NCBI RefSeq assembly: GCF_047948215.1
Contig: NC_134455.1
Coordinates: forward strand, 294,578,647-294,642,646
Length of the DNA stretch: 64,000 nt
Direction of reading: 5' to 3'
Source of the DNA: Lycorma delicatula
Lineage: Eukaryota > Arthropoda > Insecta > Hemiptera > Fulgoridae
Part shown: piece by piece, positions 23,215 through 34,941 of the stretch
How positions within the stretch are numbered: the stretch's first letter is position 1
Layout of the letters: every line of letters starts with the position of its first letter
Notes under the pieces: generated by a model
The model's database searches: none
Told to the model about the DNA's origin: nothing
Seen by the model: only the letters and a program-made list of their open reading frames with translations
Program-made: the position numbers and the translations under genes

Positions 23215-24026
23215 AAGAAAGAGTGAGAGAGAGAGTTTAAATGAACACAATTGAAAATTTGATAAAAAAATTAAAAAACTTCACAAATTTTAGTTTCACT
23301 TATTCTCCTTCCCCTTTCACCCTTCTCCTTCCCCTTCTCCAGTTTTCTTTTTACCCTTTCCCATTTTCCCCTTTTCTCTTCCACCTTTTCCCCATTTCCC
23401 ATTTTCCCCTTTTCTCTTCACCTTTTCCCCATTTCCCATTTTTCCCTTTTCTTTTCCACGTTTTCCATTTTCCCCTTTTCCCTTTTGCCTGCGTGTAAAT
23501 TGGTCCATTAGTTTTTTGGTCTTTAGCGGACACACATACAAACATGCCTTTTATATATATATATATATATATATAATAAAAAAGTCTGTATGTATATTTG
23601 TTTGTTTGTTTCGTAAATATCTCGACACCGGCCCCACCTAGCGGGTATAGTTTTTGCAAAAAATATTTCTTTTCACGTAACCAATATTTATATTCTGAAT
23701 ATGAACCAAATCGGTCCATAAATATAATTGTTCTAAATATCTCAACCCCCAGCGCCATCTAACGGGTTCATTTTTTGCAGAGATAATTCTTTCTATGTAA
23801 GTAGCATGTATTCTGAATATGAGGCAAATCAGACCATAAATACAATTTTTCAAAATATCTCAACGCCAGCGCCACCTAGCAGGTCCAAACTAATTAGAAA
23901 CCTTCCCTGGCATGCATCCAACCATTCCCCAAAGTTTCTTCACTATCAGATGAACGGTTTAGGAAGGCATAAGAGACATACAGACAGACAAACATTCATT
24001 TTTATATATATATATATATAGATTAT
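23108..24026. repeat. Composite interspersed repeat with internal tandem arrays
   Basis: It begins with ctagcagacccggcaatgc, a phrase I associate with a widespread arthropod repeat, then (TA)n and (GA)n (23140-23235). A pyrimidine-rich minisatellite of cccatttccc/ccttttc words follows (about 23301-23486), then (TA)n. Next come two and a bit copies of a 118-120-bp unit starting aaatatctc (23615, 23735, 23853), each with cgccacctagcggg-like and tattctgaatatga words. The end is gacagacaaacattcatttt plus (TA)n and gat. No coding capacity is seen; the class is unknown. Long Lys/Gly or Phe/Pro frames here are artefacts. Confidence 0.75.
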
Positions 24027-25361
24027 TTAGTTTTTGTTAAACTTACTTACAAAATGTTTTATTTTACCGAAGTTTATACCTCTTTTAAGCAGGCTTATTT
24101 ACTTTTTTGTTTTTTTTTTTTTTTTTTTACAATTCTATGTTATTTTTGTTTATAACATTTTTCTCTTTTTTTACATCAGCATCATTTTTATTTATCGTTT
24201 GTTGTATTTAATTCTATGCTTTCATTTCTACAAATAAAATAAATTAATTAAGAAATTATTTTAATCCAATTTGTTGTTATATAAAAATTAAACATAAACA
24301 TATCAATAAAAAAGTAGACTTTTGTTTTTGGCAATGTCTTTTGTTTTATAAGAAAAAAAAAACATAAAACATAAAAATATACATTTATAATTAAAGTAAA
24401 GTAAAGCAAATATTAAGTAAAGTATCTTTTCGGGATCCCTCAGTCTCAGTAATGATTGAATTGATTTAATTAAATTGCATATTAAATAAAGATATTACAA
24501 ATAAAAAATACTAAAATGAACCATGTACATGGTGTAATGTTTGTTATGTGAGGGAGGATCCAGAATCCCATGAAAATACTTTTGTTTTGAAATTAAGGTA
24601 AGATGTGTCTTCTCTCAATATTCTGTTCTACGTGGTTTATATTAATAGAATTTAAAATATAATTTAACAGTACAGAGAAGTAGTAATATGAATCTTAAAA
24701 AGATTAAGTTCAATAAAATAATATATATATATATATATATATATTTAAACATATATATTTGATATTTTGATTAATTATATATATTTGATATTTAAACATT
24801 TATACATATAAAATTTAAAAGTTGTAGTTTTAATATTTTTAAAATACGTACTTTATATATACTTTTTAAAATACATATTTTTTTTGTACATATTAATCTG
24901 TATAATGAAATTAAATTTTATTTTAAAGTATGATAATTTCTTTTAAGAATTTTCATTTAATATGTACTAAATATTAAAAAAAAACTTAATTGTTTTTAAG
25001 AAAAACAAATTTTGCAATTAGGTAAAAATTTACAGAGGGGAATGCCAATACATACTAGTATGTGACCTTCATCCATTCTCTCTTATCAAATAGACTATAA
25101 TAAAAATTATGAAGTACAGCATTCAAATATGCCTTTCATGACTCATTTAAACTCATGCTGTGATTTTAATATAGTTTTCAGTCCAATAATATTTTTTGTT
25201 GATATAGCCATCAACTGCCTTGAGCACTAGTCACTTTTAAAAGTTACACCATAATTCCTGGTTACACCTTATTCACATCATAACACTGATGAAATGATCA
25301 ACATTGCTATCATTCTATTTTTGTCTTATCTTGAACTTTTCTTTCTTTTGAGCACCACCTT
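24027..25361. other. No gene seen
   Basis: Extremely AT-rich intronic DNA with T-runs (24112-24128) and a short (TA)n near 24720-24744. A palindromic tatatatttgatat pair lies around 24754-24790. Nothing coding is recognised. Confidence 0.55.
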
Positions 25362-26790
25362 TCATTCGCTTTCTGTGTCTGTTTGTGAACCTATTGAAGT
25401 GCTAGCCTTGCTTTCATTGTTAAGATAGTGTTTTAAGAAACACTGGATCTTCATGCTTCTACTGCAGAAGGATCCATTGATGTCGTTTGGTCTGTTTCTT
25501 ATTTCATCATCCTTAGGAGCAGCTTCAGCTGGTTGTGTAAACCTAGCAATATTTTTATCTTTTAGGAAATCTTTTTTTCCCATGATTTCTTTCTCTCCGT
25601 TTTCCTTTGTGGAAGACTAAATTTCTGTTGATGCCATGAGTTTTGAAGTTGTCAAAATTGAAATTTTCTGATTAGCTGTCAGTTACCTCTAATTTTTTGA
25701 CTCTGTGTCCAGCATGGTCTTAACTTACAAAGAAAGTGTTCTATTTTGTTTTTTATTTCTTTGCTCATTTTCACTTTTTCTTGAGTGCTATAACAGCAGT
25801 AAAGCTTTCATTTTTTTAGATACTACTTTGGTTTTCTCTTTTTTGAAAAATTCCTTACATCTTGCAGTCATGAAATCTTTTAGAATATTCAGTGGGACTG
25901 GAGTAATTTGTTTGACTAAGTTATCAATGAGTTATGAAGAAAAATTGGTCACCAATATGAGTACTGTAGATTGAGCAAAACGTTTCTTGCCTAATGTCCT
26001 GGTTGTAACAATACTTTTTTCTTCTAGATAATTAATCTTCTGCAGAGTTTTGGTCTCTTGAATTGCAATCTCTGTTTTAAAAAAAGGAGCAATTTCTATA
26101 CCTCACATAATGATGTCCATCACAGTTAACACATATAGGCTGCTCATTGCATGCCCTTCTTCATGAACTTTAAAATTGCTTTTCATGTGCAACATGCATC
26201 CAGTTGACTGAAGCATTGACACTAAATGTAGTGCATTGATGGTAGTACATCTTCTCAGGTAATGCAAACCTGTTGAAGGTCAACATATGAAAGGAAGGAA
26301 GAAGTGTTCCATTTCTTTTAATGTTCAGTAGTCTACACACAATTTCTCCTTGGCTTGGTAGTTCTTTGATGATTTTCTGTTCAGTAGAATTTAAAACCTT
26401 GAGACATAGGACTGCATCCCTAAACTAGTTCAAGGAACAAACTGGTTCAATAATCACCAATCGCCCAAAAATAACAAATTTTTTTGGTAACAAGTAACCT
26501 TTTCACCTATTCTACATGGGAAATGTTTTAAAGAAGTTCAACAATGTTCTTCTTAATATCCTTGACAGAACTGCGATCATTACGTACCAAAATTGATTTG
26601 GTTATGACAATGCAGACAAAAGGACTAAGCTTAGAAAAGTCACTATCATATATTATCTTAATGAGACACTTAGAAGGAGGGCCCTTGGGAGTCAACTTTA
26701 CAGGTGCTTTAACTCTACACTTTTCCTCTTCTTCAATACTGGTGGTGACAAAGCGAACTTTGTGTACTTGTATCCATAATAGTGTATAAA
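25362..26790 (-). pseudogene. Non-LTR gag-like (ORF1) remnant with zinc knuckle
   Basis: The minus strand has an open piece at 26790-26530 (EEEEKCRVKAPVKLTPKGPP, ending VKDIKKNIVELL), then a decayed middle. Around 26160-26085 it reads PICVNCDGHHYVRYRNCSFF. CxxC…H…C of this spacing is the retroelement gag knuckle, here in its last form with a following KTEIAIQE. The C-terminal tail (25583-25362) is polar, with many Ser, Thr and Gln. This resembles a jockey-group ORF1. No ORF2 adjoins it on the downstream side. Identity beyond 'gag-like' is uncertain. Confidence 0.4.
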
Positions 26791-26870
26791 AACCTTATTT
26801 CCTTGGCTGTTTGATTAACCATAGTGGCACACATTTTGAGACACCCATTCAGTCACCAAATCTACCAAAG

Positions 26871-26891
26871 GGAGAGAGAGAGAGAGAGAGC
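26871..26891. repeat. (GA)n microsatellite
   Basis: A run of about ten GA units following ccaaaggga. Confidence 0.9.
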
Positions 26892-28312
26892 CAACAATCT
26901 GCTAAACTGGAGGCTAGTTACCAGTCTCCTGTTTAGCTAAGTGAAGCCAGAGCCTGAATTGGTACATCTGATCCTGGATTTTGCTTTATCAAAATAATAC
27001 CTTAATTCTCAACTTTTACCTTATTATTTTTGGTTTATTTCAAATTTCAAGATTCCCCTTTCAAGTTTGTTGTCCTCCCCCTGGATTTGGATCATAGGTG
27101 GAATTGATCTGGACATGAATGGGTTTACATCAGGCTACAATTTTTATTATTACTGTAATTCTAATGGTTGATTTGTAATCTTTTCCAGTTTTTTTTTTTA
27201 ATTTAATGTAAAAGTGATTTCATCAATTAGATATTCAACAGGTTCACTGTTTACATAACAGTTGTTTTGTCATTATATCAATAATTAAATAAAAATTAAT
27301 AAATTTAAAAAAATATTATTTAGATGAAGCAAATCTACATATGTATGCTATATTGAAATAAAATAATTAACATTCTTCACAAATGTAATTCTTGATGCAT
27401 TTGTCAACAGCATCTAGTGCATTTATAACAGATGATGTTTCAAACCAACCAGTTGTTGTAGTTCAACCTCTTTTATTTCAGAATAATTCTTCTAAAAGCT
27501 TTGCATTTTGTTACACATAATTAATGGATTAAACTAATTTTATTGCTTCAATTGATAAGATGTATACAAACACACAATATTGAATAAAAGTTATGTACAC
27601 TCATTTAATTTTTATAATATTATTTAAAAAAAATAAATAAATAACTTGATAGATCTTTCATAAAAATTAAATTAAAAAAAATATATATATATTTATGAAG
27701 AGTAAATGAATTTAAAATAGTTCTACAATTGTGCATCTTTGTAATAAAATGATATTGGTTGTAAAAAGGACCTCAAATGGAAAGGTAATTCTAAATTTTC
27801 ATTAAAAAAATAATAATTAATATATTTTTTTATTTACTTATTTTTACTAAATGTAAATTATCAATTTTTTCAATACTATTTTACAATGCATTTCCAAAAT
27901 TATTTAATTTGTGGGGTACAAGTATGTATAATGACCAATATAATCTATATAATGACAATAATTATGCTTGATAAATACATTACATCACATGACCACAATT
28001 AAAGAATGAGTAATTTGATCCTTGACTTTAAGTTCAATTTTTTTTTGTTCTTTTATTATTATTACTACAATTTAAATTTAGTGCAATCTTTAAAAAGTAA
28101 AAATTTAGAAAAAATAATTTAAAAATATTATTTTCTAATTTTTAGTGTTTTTTGGATATATTATTTTTTAAAAAAGAATATTTTATTTTGTACTTAATTT
28201 AATATACTGTTTTTTTTAATTACTTGTTTTATATACAGATTCTATAATTATATGAAGAACTGTCTTAGGTAATTTTTTTCTTCTGTAAAGTTGATTTTCA
28301 TTCTAATTTCAG
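26892..28312. other. GH31 intron, no other gene seen
   Basis: AT-rich intron ending in TTCTAATTTCAG at 28301-28312, which fixes the next exon start. No repeat is recognised. Confidence 0.55.
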
Positions 28313-28472
28313 ACTGTACTTGAAATAAGTAAGAAATTTACATCATTACATTACAGTTATTCTGGAAAAATAATAGAATTAATGAAGAAAACAGTTAAGA
28401 CTGGAGCACCACTCAATCCTCCAATTTGGTGGGTTGACCCAAAGAATACTGTGGCTCATGGAATTAGCTCTG
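28313..28472 (+). CDS. GH31 MYORG-type glycosidase, short exon
   Basis: This exon has 53 codons plus one base. The acceptor ends TTTCAG; donor GTTAGT starts at 28473. It reads TVLEISKKFTSLHYSYSGKI, then LMKKTVKTGAPLNPPIWWVD and ends VAHGISS. This is the family segment between the PPW block and the C-terminal beta domain (…GxPxxPPxWWxDP…). The single base G left over joins AA of the next exon to give Glu, producing SEYLLGED, the expected family sequence. An alternative GTAAGT donor four bases downstream (28477) would break that codon, so 28472 is preferred. Confidence 0.92.
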
Positions 28473-29283
28473 GTTAGTAAGTAATGAATTAAAAGATCTT
28501 TATTTAAGTTTATTACTTCTACTGAATTTTCCAAGGTTTCTCACACCACTCTCCTAAACCACAACCTCAAAAATGTTGGTTCCAACTTTTAACTTTATTA
28601 TTTTCCATCAATCAGTTGAAATATGAGAAGCGTGTTTCCAAAGTGTACTATATCCACTTTGGAAAACTTTTCACAAAATGGAAAAAATTATTAGAATGGT
28701 CTTTCGATCTATGCGCGAAATTAATTTTTTATGCAATTCCTTTAATTTTTCTTCTATTTTACAAAGTAAAATCAAAATCATTCTCACAAGTCTGTAATTA
28801 ATAAACTAAAAAATTAATACGGAGCTGGATAGTACATTTTGGTCTTTAACCTAGATATAGTATTTTATGGAAAAAAGAAAAATGGATATAGAACATTTTA
28901 TACTGAATTATTGTTTTTTTCACAAAATTAAAAACACTTGTGGAATTACTAAGACATTTATTTTATATTGAAAATAATACAAGTTTACAATAATCATTAA
29001 GAAATAAAAACCAATTAATTACGTTGTAATTATTTTACATTGTTAAAGTAGAAATTAAACATGAAACATTAAATTATTATTTAAGCTGTTAAATAACAGT
29101 AATGAATCTATATTTATGTTAAGTCAAGAATATTATTTATGTTTTCATACAATTTTTTTTTCAAAAAATAAATAAGTTAACATATTTTTAGAAAATTTTT
29201 AATTTAATACATATTTTTTTAAAGATCATTGAAAAAAAACATATTATAAAGGTGCAATTTGAAAGTCTATATAAACAAAAATT
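28473..29283. other. GH31 intron start, no other gene seen
   Basis: A small imperfect hairpin (arms gtttccaaagtg at 28634-28645 and 28655-28667) lies here. No domain is recognised in the short open frame over it. Confidence 0.5.
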
Positions 29284-29294
29284 ATCTTTGTTGT
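29284..29294. repeat. Target-site duplication, left copy
   Basis: The 11-mer atctttgttgt here is repeated at 31428-31438. The two copies exactly bracket the RTE-like LINE. Confidence 0.85.
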
Positions 29295-31427
29295 TTTTTT
29301 TTGTCTTCAGTCATTTGACTGGTTTGATGCAGCTCTCCAAGATTCCCTATCTAGTGCTAGTCGTTTCATTTCAGTATACCCTCTACATCCTACATCCCCA
29401 ACAATTTGTTTTACATACTCCAAACGTGGCCTGCCTACACAATTTTTCCCTTCTACCTGTCCTTCCAATATTAAAGCGACTATTCCAGGATGCCTTAGTA
29501 TGTGGCCTATAAGTCTGTCTCTTCTTTTAACTATATTTTTCCAAATGCTTCTTTCTTCATCTATTTGCTGCAATACCTCTTCATTTGTCACTTTATCCAC
29601 CCATCTGATTTTTAACATTCTCCTATAGCACCACATTTCAAAAGCTTCTAATCTTTTCTTCTCAGATACTCCGATTGTCCAAGTTTCACTTCCATATAAA
29701 GCGACACTCCAAACATACACTTTCAAAAATCTTTTCCTGACATTTAAATTAATTTTTGATGTAAACAAATTATATTTCTTACTGAAGGCTCGTTTAGCTT
29801 GTGCTATTCGGCATTTTATATCGCTCCTGCTTCGTCCATCTTTTGTAATTTTACTTCCCAAATAACAAAATTCTTCTACTTCCATAATCTTTTCTCCTCC
29901 TATTTTCACATTCAGCGGTCCATCTTTGTTATTTCTACTACATTTCATTACTTTTGTTTTGTTCTTGTTTATTTTCATGCGATAGTTCTTGCGTAGGACT
30001 TCATCTATGCCGTTCATTGTTTCTTCTAAATCCTTTTTACTCTCGGCTAGAATTACTATATCATCAGCAAACCGTAGCATCTTTATCTTTTCACCTTGTA
30101 CTGTTACTCCGAATCTAAATTGTTCTTTAACATCATTAACTGCTAGTTCCATGTAAAGATTAAAAAGTAACGGAGATAGGGAACATCCTTGTCGGACTCC
30201 CTTTCTTATTAGGGCTTCTTTCTTATGTTCTTCAATTGTTATTGTTGCTGTTTGGTTCCTGTACATGTTAGCAATTGTTCTTCTATCTCTGTATTTGAAC
30301 CCTAATTTTTTTAAAATGCTGAACATTTTATTCCAGTCTACGTTATCGAAAGCCTTTTCTAGGTCTATAAACGCCAAGTATGTTGGTTTGTTTTTCTTTA
30401 ATCTTCCTTCTACTATTAATCTGAGGCCTAAAATTGCTTCCCTTGTCCCTATACTTTTCCTGAAACCAAATTGGTCTTCTCCTAACACTTCTTCCACTCT
30501 CCTCTCAATTCTTCTGTATAAAATTCTAGTTAAGATTTTTGATGCATGACTAGTTAAGCTAATTGTTCTGTATTCTTCACATTTATCTGCCCCTGCTTTC
30601 TTTGGTATCATAACTATAACACTTTTTTTGAAGTCTGATGGAAATTCCCCATTTTCATAAATATTACACACCAGTTTGTATAATCTATCAATCGTTTCCT
30701 CACCTGCACTGCGCAGTAATTCTACAGGTATTCCGTCTATTCCAGGAGCCTTTCTGCCATTTAAATCTTTTAATGCTCTCTTAAATTCAGATCTCAGTAT
30801 TGTTTCTCCCATTTCATCCTCCTCAACTTCCTCTTCTTCCTCTATAACACCATGTTCTAATTCATTTCCTCCGTATAACTCTTCAATATATTCCACCCAT
30901 CTATCGACTTTACCTTTCGTATTATATATTGGTGTACCATCTTTGTTTAACACATTATTAGATTTTAATTTATGTACCCCAAAATTTTCCTTAACTTTCC
31001 TGTATGCTCCATCTATTTTACCAATGTTCATTTCTCTTTCCACTTCTGAACACTTTTCTTTAATCCACTCTTCTTTCACCAGTTTGCACTTCCTGTTTAT
31101 AGCATTTCTTAATTTCCGATAGTTCCTTTTACTTTCTTCATCACTAGCATTCTTATATTTTCTACGTTCATCAATCAGCTGCAATATATCGTCTGAAACC
31201 CAAGGTTTTCTACCGGTTCTCTTTATTCCGCCTAAGTTTGCTTCTGCTGATTTAAGAATTTCCTTTTTAACATTCTCCCATTCTTCTTCTACATTTTCTA
31301 CCTTATCTTTTTTACTCAGACCTCTTGCGATGTCCTCCTCAAAAATCTTCTTTACCTCCTCTTCCTCAAGCTTCTCTAAATTCCACCGATTCATCTGACA
31401 CCTTTTCTTCAGGTTTTTAAACCCCTA
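29295..31427 (-). mobile_element. RTE-like LINE, 5'-truncated, with target duplication
   Basis: The 2133-bp insertion is bounded by the 11-bp repeat atctttgttgt. On the minus strand, the open frame runs from the 5' break almost to the A-rich 3' end, with only about a dozen bases after the stop. This short 3' tail fits RTE-type elements. The apurinic endonuclease half is absent, a normal 5' truncation. The intact frame and exact duplication point to a recent insertion. It sits antisense in the 14.9-kb GH31 intron. A decayed relative lies at 62310-63095. Confidence 0.9.
29307..31394 (-). CDS. Reverse transcriptase (ORF2 C-terminal part), intact frame
   Basis: A 695-codon open frame from ATG at 31394. 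The frame stays open for about ten further codons upstream (GFKNLKKRCQ), so that ATG is internal to a longer ancestral ORF2. Residues 1-160 are the charged linker after the lost endonuclease, with KPWVSDDILQLIDERR. RT fingers: GRKAPGIDGIPVELL (213-227). Motif A: AFIDLEKAFDNVDW (341-354). Motif B: RQGCSLSPLLFNLYME (401-416). Motif C: LRFADDIVILAES (440-452), with both catalytic Asp. Thumb: FCYLGSKITKDG. The C-terminal block includes VALYGSETWT, AFEMWCYRRML and VGRPRLEYV. A bipartite acidic run EEEEEVEEDE lies near 185-195. There is no stop or frameshift. The protein may be active in RT but lacks the endonuclease. Confidence 0.93.
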   Translation of the reverse strand: MNRWNLEKLEEEEVKKIFEEDIARGLSKKDKVENVEEEWENVKKEILKSAEANLGGIKRTGRKPWVSDDILQLIDERRKYKNASDEESKRNYRKLRNAINRKCKLVKEEWIKEKCSEVEREMNIGKIDGAYRKVKENFGVHKLKSNNVLNKDGTPIYNTKGKVDRWVEYIEELYGGNELEHGVIEEEEEVEEDEMGETILRSEFKRALKDLNGRKAPGIDGIPVELLRSAGEETIDRLYKLVCNIYENGEFPSDFKKSVIVMIPKKAGADKCEEYRTISLTSHASKILTRILYRRIERRVEEVLGEDQFGFRKSIGTREAILGLRLIVEGRLKKNKPTYLAFIDLEKAFDNVDWNKMFSILKKLGFKYRDRRTIANMYRNQTATITIEEHKKEALIRKGVRQGCSLSPLLFNLYMELAVNDVKEQFRFGVTVQGEKIKMLRFADDIVILAESKKDLEETMNGIDEVLRKNYRMKINKNKTKVMKCSRNNKDGPLNVKIGGEKIMEVEEFCYLGSKITKDGRSRSDIKCRIAQAKRAFSKKYNLFTSKINLNVRKRFLKVYVWSVALYGSETWTIGVSEKKRLEAFEMWCYRRMLKIRWVDKVTNEEVLQQIDEERSIWKNIVKRRDRLIGHILRHPGIVALILEGQVEGKNCVGRPRLEYVKQIVGDVGCRGYTEMKRLALDRESWRAASNQSND

Positions 31428-31438
31428 ATCTTTGTTGT
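31428..31438. repeat. Target-site duplication, right copy
   Basis: A second copy of atctttgttgt, exact, at the 5' break of the LINE. Confidence 0.85.
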
Positions 31439-31699
31439 AATAATCATTATTTTCAACATCTGCATTATTTGGATTATTTGCTTGAAGGCAATTTTTGTAG
31501 AAAGATTGACTTTCACAGTCATCTACTTTTGCTGCTGACATTTGATTAGATTTTTTTACTTGGTGCAATAGTAATATAATTTTAGAAATTTCTATTTTTT
31601 ACTTTCAAAAAACTATATCTGGTTCCCATTCCTTCACTGTAGTACTGCTGCACTGTTATAGCTAAAGCTTTTTTATAATCAAAAATCAAACTGGATAAC

Positions 31700-33366
31700 T
31701 TTGGCATCTGTTATATTAAATCCCTTTTGATTTTTTAAATACGGTTTAATTTATTCTTTCCAATTTTGGATAATGACTTCACAGGCTGAATGAATGTTCC
31801 AATCAATGGCAAATATGTGGTTATGTTCCTTTGGTTTAACTATTTGCTGTTTCTTTCAAAATTGCTTTCTGCAACCCCAGAAGTTCTGTCTGCAGGTAAA
31901 TAAGAATAGCCATGCACTGGGAGTGTCAACTGTATATTAATCTACTCCTTTGAACAGAATATGACAAGCATAAAAAGCGTTGTATAATTTTTGTTCTAGC
32001 CAGTGCATGAATCACAAGACACTTGCAAAGATTTTATGGTTTTATTTTGCGGTGTTTGAAAATGCATGAGTAGTACTCTATTGAGAAAATACCACACACA
32101 TTAAATTGTTTGGTTACAACCTCTTCAACATTCAGACTCTTCTCTTTCTCTTTTTTCAGTGATTTCTAAGACTTGTGGATAATTATGCTAAATGTCCAGT
32201 ATCATAGCTGAGAGAGTAATAAGCATCAGTAATTTCTGTTCTTGAAAGAGGTTGATTCTGCATTAAGTCAAACACCACAGTTACACTTTCATTTGGTCGA
32301 AGGTTGAGCATCTTTAAAAAAAGCACTACTTTGCTTATAGACTAGGTATTCAGTAATCAATATTTTTTTGATTTCTAAATTTTTTTCTAGTTGCTACTTA
32401 ATTTCAGCCGAACACATTCAGAACAGACATCGGTTTTTTTGGAAACGAAAGCTAAATTAAAAATCATGTGTAAAAGACTCCAATAATAGTACTATATTTA
32501 CATATCTCATGATTATTTCTGTACAACTCCCAGAGAGATCTCTGTTTTAGATCTGTGCCTGCCATGATGAATTATTATAATTGGGCCACTATAATCTACT
32601 GTGCAAGAAGAGAATGTTTGGGAAGGAATCACTCTACCAGGCGGCAATTGATCAAGCTGTTGGGATTGAGCTTTTGCATCAAATCTAAAGCAAGTTAAAC
32701 ACTGATTGATGAAATGATTCTTTTTGCATTTATTTATCCAGTATCTCTGTCACAACAAATGATGTGATAATTGTACACCACAGTGTAAGAGTCTTAAGTG
32801 TTCAGAGTTAATAATTTTGTAATATTCACATACTGATCTAAAACAATAGTATGTTTTAACATGATACTGTAGTAGAGAACGTTGAAGTCTGCTTCCTACA
32901 TGGATTAGACCTAAATCATATAGAAATGAATCTAGTGAACTAAGCTTACTTTGTTTGTCAATGACCTGACTGTTTCTAAGACTCTTTATCTCATTATTGT
33001 AATACATTGATTGTGATTGACGTATAAAAAAGTAAAGAGTATAATCTAATTCCTTAGTAGTAAAGTACTAAAATTACATTCACACAGTTTTGATGTAATA
33101 TTGTGAATGAATCTGAAACAGAAACTAAATGTTTGTAATAAAGCATGTAAAGATGCAAACCTTTGTGTGTAATCAAATATAACATTAGATATACATGAAC
33201 TTAACATAGTTTTACGCCTTTCTAATAAGCATTCAGGATTTAAATTGTAATTAATCATAATATTACAATCCGTTGGCCAATGGGAAGAAGATTGCAATAG
33301 CCAAGGAGGACCGTACCAAAACAATAACATATCAAGTAGCTTGCTTGGTGAGCAACCACTAGACAA
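31700..33366 (-). pseudogene. BEL/Pao integrase region
   Basis: It begins SSGCSPSKLLDMLLFWYGPP (normally LSRG…WWxGPxWL). In 33007-32750 it reads SLDSFLYDLGLIHVGSRLQR and LLHCGVQLSHHLL, the H2C2 zinc region with His and Cys partners. Then QLPPGRVIPSQTFSSCTVDY and SGPIIIIHHGRHRSKT mark the start of the catalytic core. Further down the frame is heavily broken; FWGCRKQF may be the family's NFxGxxxxL block. Inactive. Confidence 0.7.
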
Positions 33367-34630
33367 TACGTCTGCTGGATTATCAGAGGATTTGATGTAA
33401 TGCCAATTAGTAATTGAAGTGTTTTATTGAATTTCAGAAACTATTACCTATTAATACTTTACAATTCCGAAGAATGTCCATGAATCCAACAAAGTGCTAT
33501 GGTGGAATCCGAGTATAAGTATCTTGTCAAAGTGTATCTTTAATGCAGTAGATACCTTCACGAATAAATGTGAAAGTAGTAAACAACCACAGAGTTCAAG
33601 TCTGGGTAATAAGATTTGTTTTAAGGGGAGCTAATTTTGATTTAGAACATAGTAAATTAGGTGTAATTACATGATTGGAGTATAAAGTGCATATATAAAG
33701 GCAACAACTGTAGCTCTTAATAGAGGTATCAGAAAATCCATGTAATTGAATAGAATGAATTTTACTATTATTAAACTTATGGATCTACTTATCTTAAATG
33801 GCTCAATTAAATGTAATTGATTATACAATGAAAGCCATTGTATTATTAATGGTTTGGGTAATATTTTGTCCCAGTCAATTTTGAGTTGTCAATGATGCAT
33901 AAACTGTTTGCGTGAAAATATAATAGGGCCAATGAGTCCTAGAGGATCATAGACACCTGCTATGATGGAAAGAATATTCCTTTTAGTATAAATTTTAGAG
34001 TTGTTAGAATGAGTGATTTGGAAATTTAGTGTATCTGACTTGTTCCATAGAACTCCTAGAGTATGTATGTTATGTTCATGATTAGATGGTATGGATGAAT
34101 TATAATTAGATGTAGAAATACTGCAATTGTTAGAATACCATGTATGAAGTGAAAAACCATACTGTTGTAATAATTTAGAGATATTGTTCTTTAATTGAAT
34201 AACTTCATTTAGGTTATCTGAACCAGTAATGAGATCATCTATGTAGAAATCATTTTTAATAGCCTGAGAACCTTGTGAAAAATTATTTTCATTTTCAATT
34301 GATATTTGAATGAGAAATCTTGTGGCTAAATATGGTGCACAAGAGGTTCCATAAATTATGGTTCATAGTGCGTAATATTTTATCTCTTGTTTTGGAGAAT
34401 TACATGAGAGAATCTGTTGTAAATTAGAATCACTGGATTTAACTAGTGCCTATCGATACATCTTTTTTATGTTGGAGGTAATGACATAATTATGAGTTCG
34501 GAATCTTAACAGTGTAGAAAATAAATCTTGTTTGACAACAGGTACGACTAGTAGAGTATCGTTAAGAGATAAACTGAGTAGTTTTAGATGAACCATTGAA
34601 AACCACACAAAGTTTGGTTGTTAGACTAGT

Positions 34631-34643
34631 AGATTTAAATACC
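34631..34643. repeat. SINE target-site duplication, left copy
   Basis: agatttaaatacc, repeated exactly at 34942-34954. Confidence 0.92.
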
Positions 34644-34941
34644 AACCCACCGGGTTGGTCTAGTGGTTAACGCGTCTTCCCAAATCAGCTGATTTGGAAG
34701 TAGAAAGTTACAGCGTTCAAGTCCTAGTAAAGCCAGATATTTTTACGTGGATTTGAATACTAGATCGTGGATACCGGTGTTCTTTGGTGGTTGGGTTTCA
34801 ATTAACCACACATCTCAGGAATGGTCGAACTGAGAATGTACAAGACTAACACTTCATTTACACTCATACATATCATCCTCATTCATCCTCTCAAGAATTA
34901 TCTAAACGGTAGTTACCGGAGGCTAAACAGGAAAAAGAAGA
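34644..34941 (+). mobile_element. Full-length tRNA-derived SINE (family 1)
   Basis: The 298-bp element is bracketed by an exact 13-bp duplication. The head is tRNA-like, with Pol III box A TGGTCTAGTGG at 34656-34666 and box B GTTCAAGTCC at 34715-34724. The body includes gatttgaatactagatcgtg and ttggtggttgggtttcaat. The tail is tcattcatcctctcaagaat followed by acggtagttaccggaggc and ends in an A/G-rich run. Pieces of the same family occur at 151, 37478 (minus), 45500 (minus), 53796 and 58398. It is inserted in the BEL/Pao RT, so it is younger than that element. Confidence 0.93.

Noticed and set aside
23317..23758. Lys/Gly-rich and Phe/Pro-rich proteins on both strands
   Set aside because: They are translations of a polypyrimidine minisatellite and flanking repeats.
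28616..28801. A small membrane protein overlapping a hairpin
   Set aside because: Hydrophobic residues are expected from AT-rich DNA; no other support.
29799..31122. Open frames on the + strand over the RTE-like LINE
   Set aside because: They are antisense shadows of the intact 695-codon RT.
34644..34941. A tRNA gene at the box A / box B motif
   Set aside because: Long non-tRNA body, conserved SINE tail, target duplication and multiple related fragments show it is a SINE.
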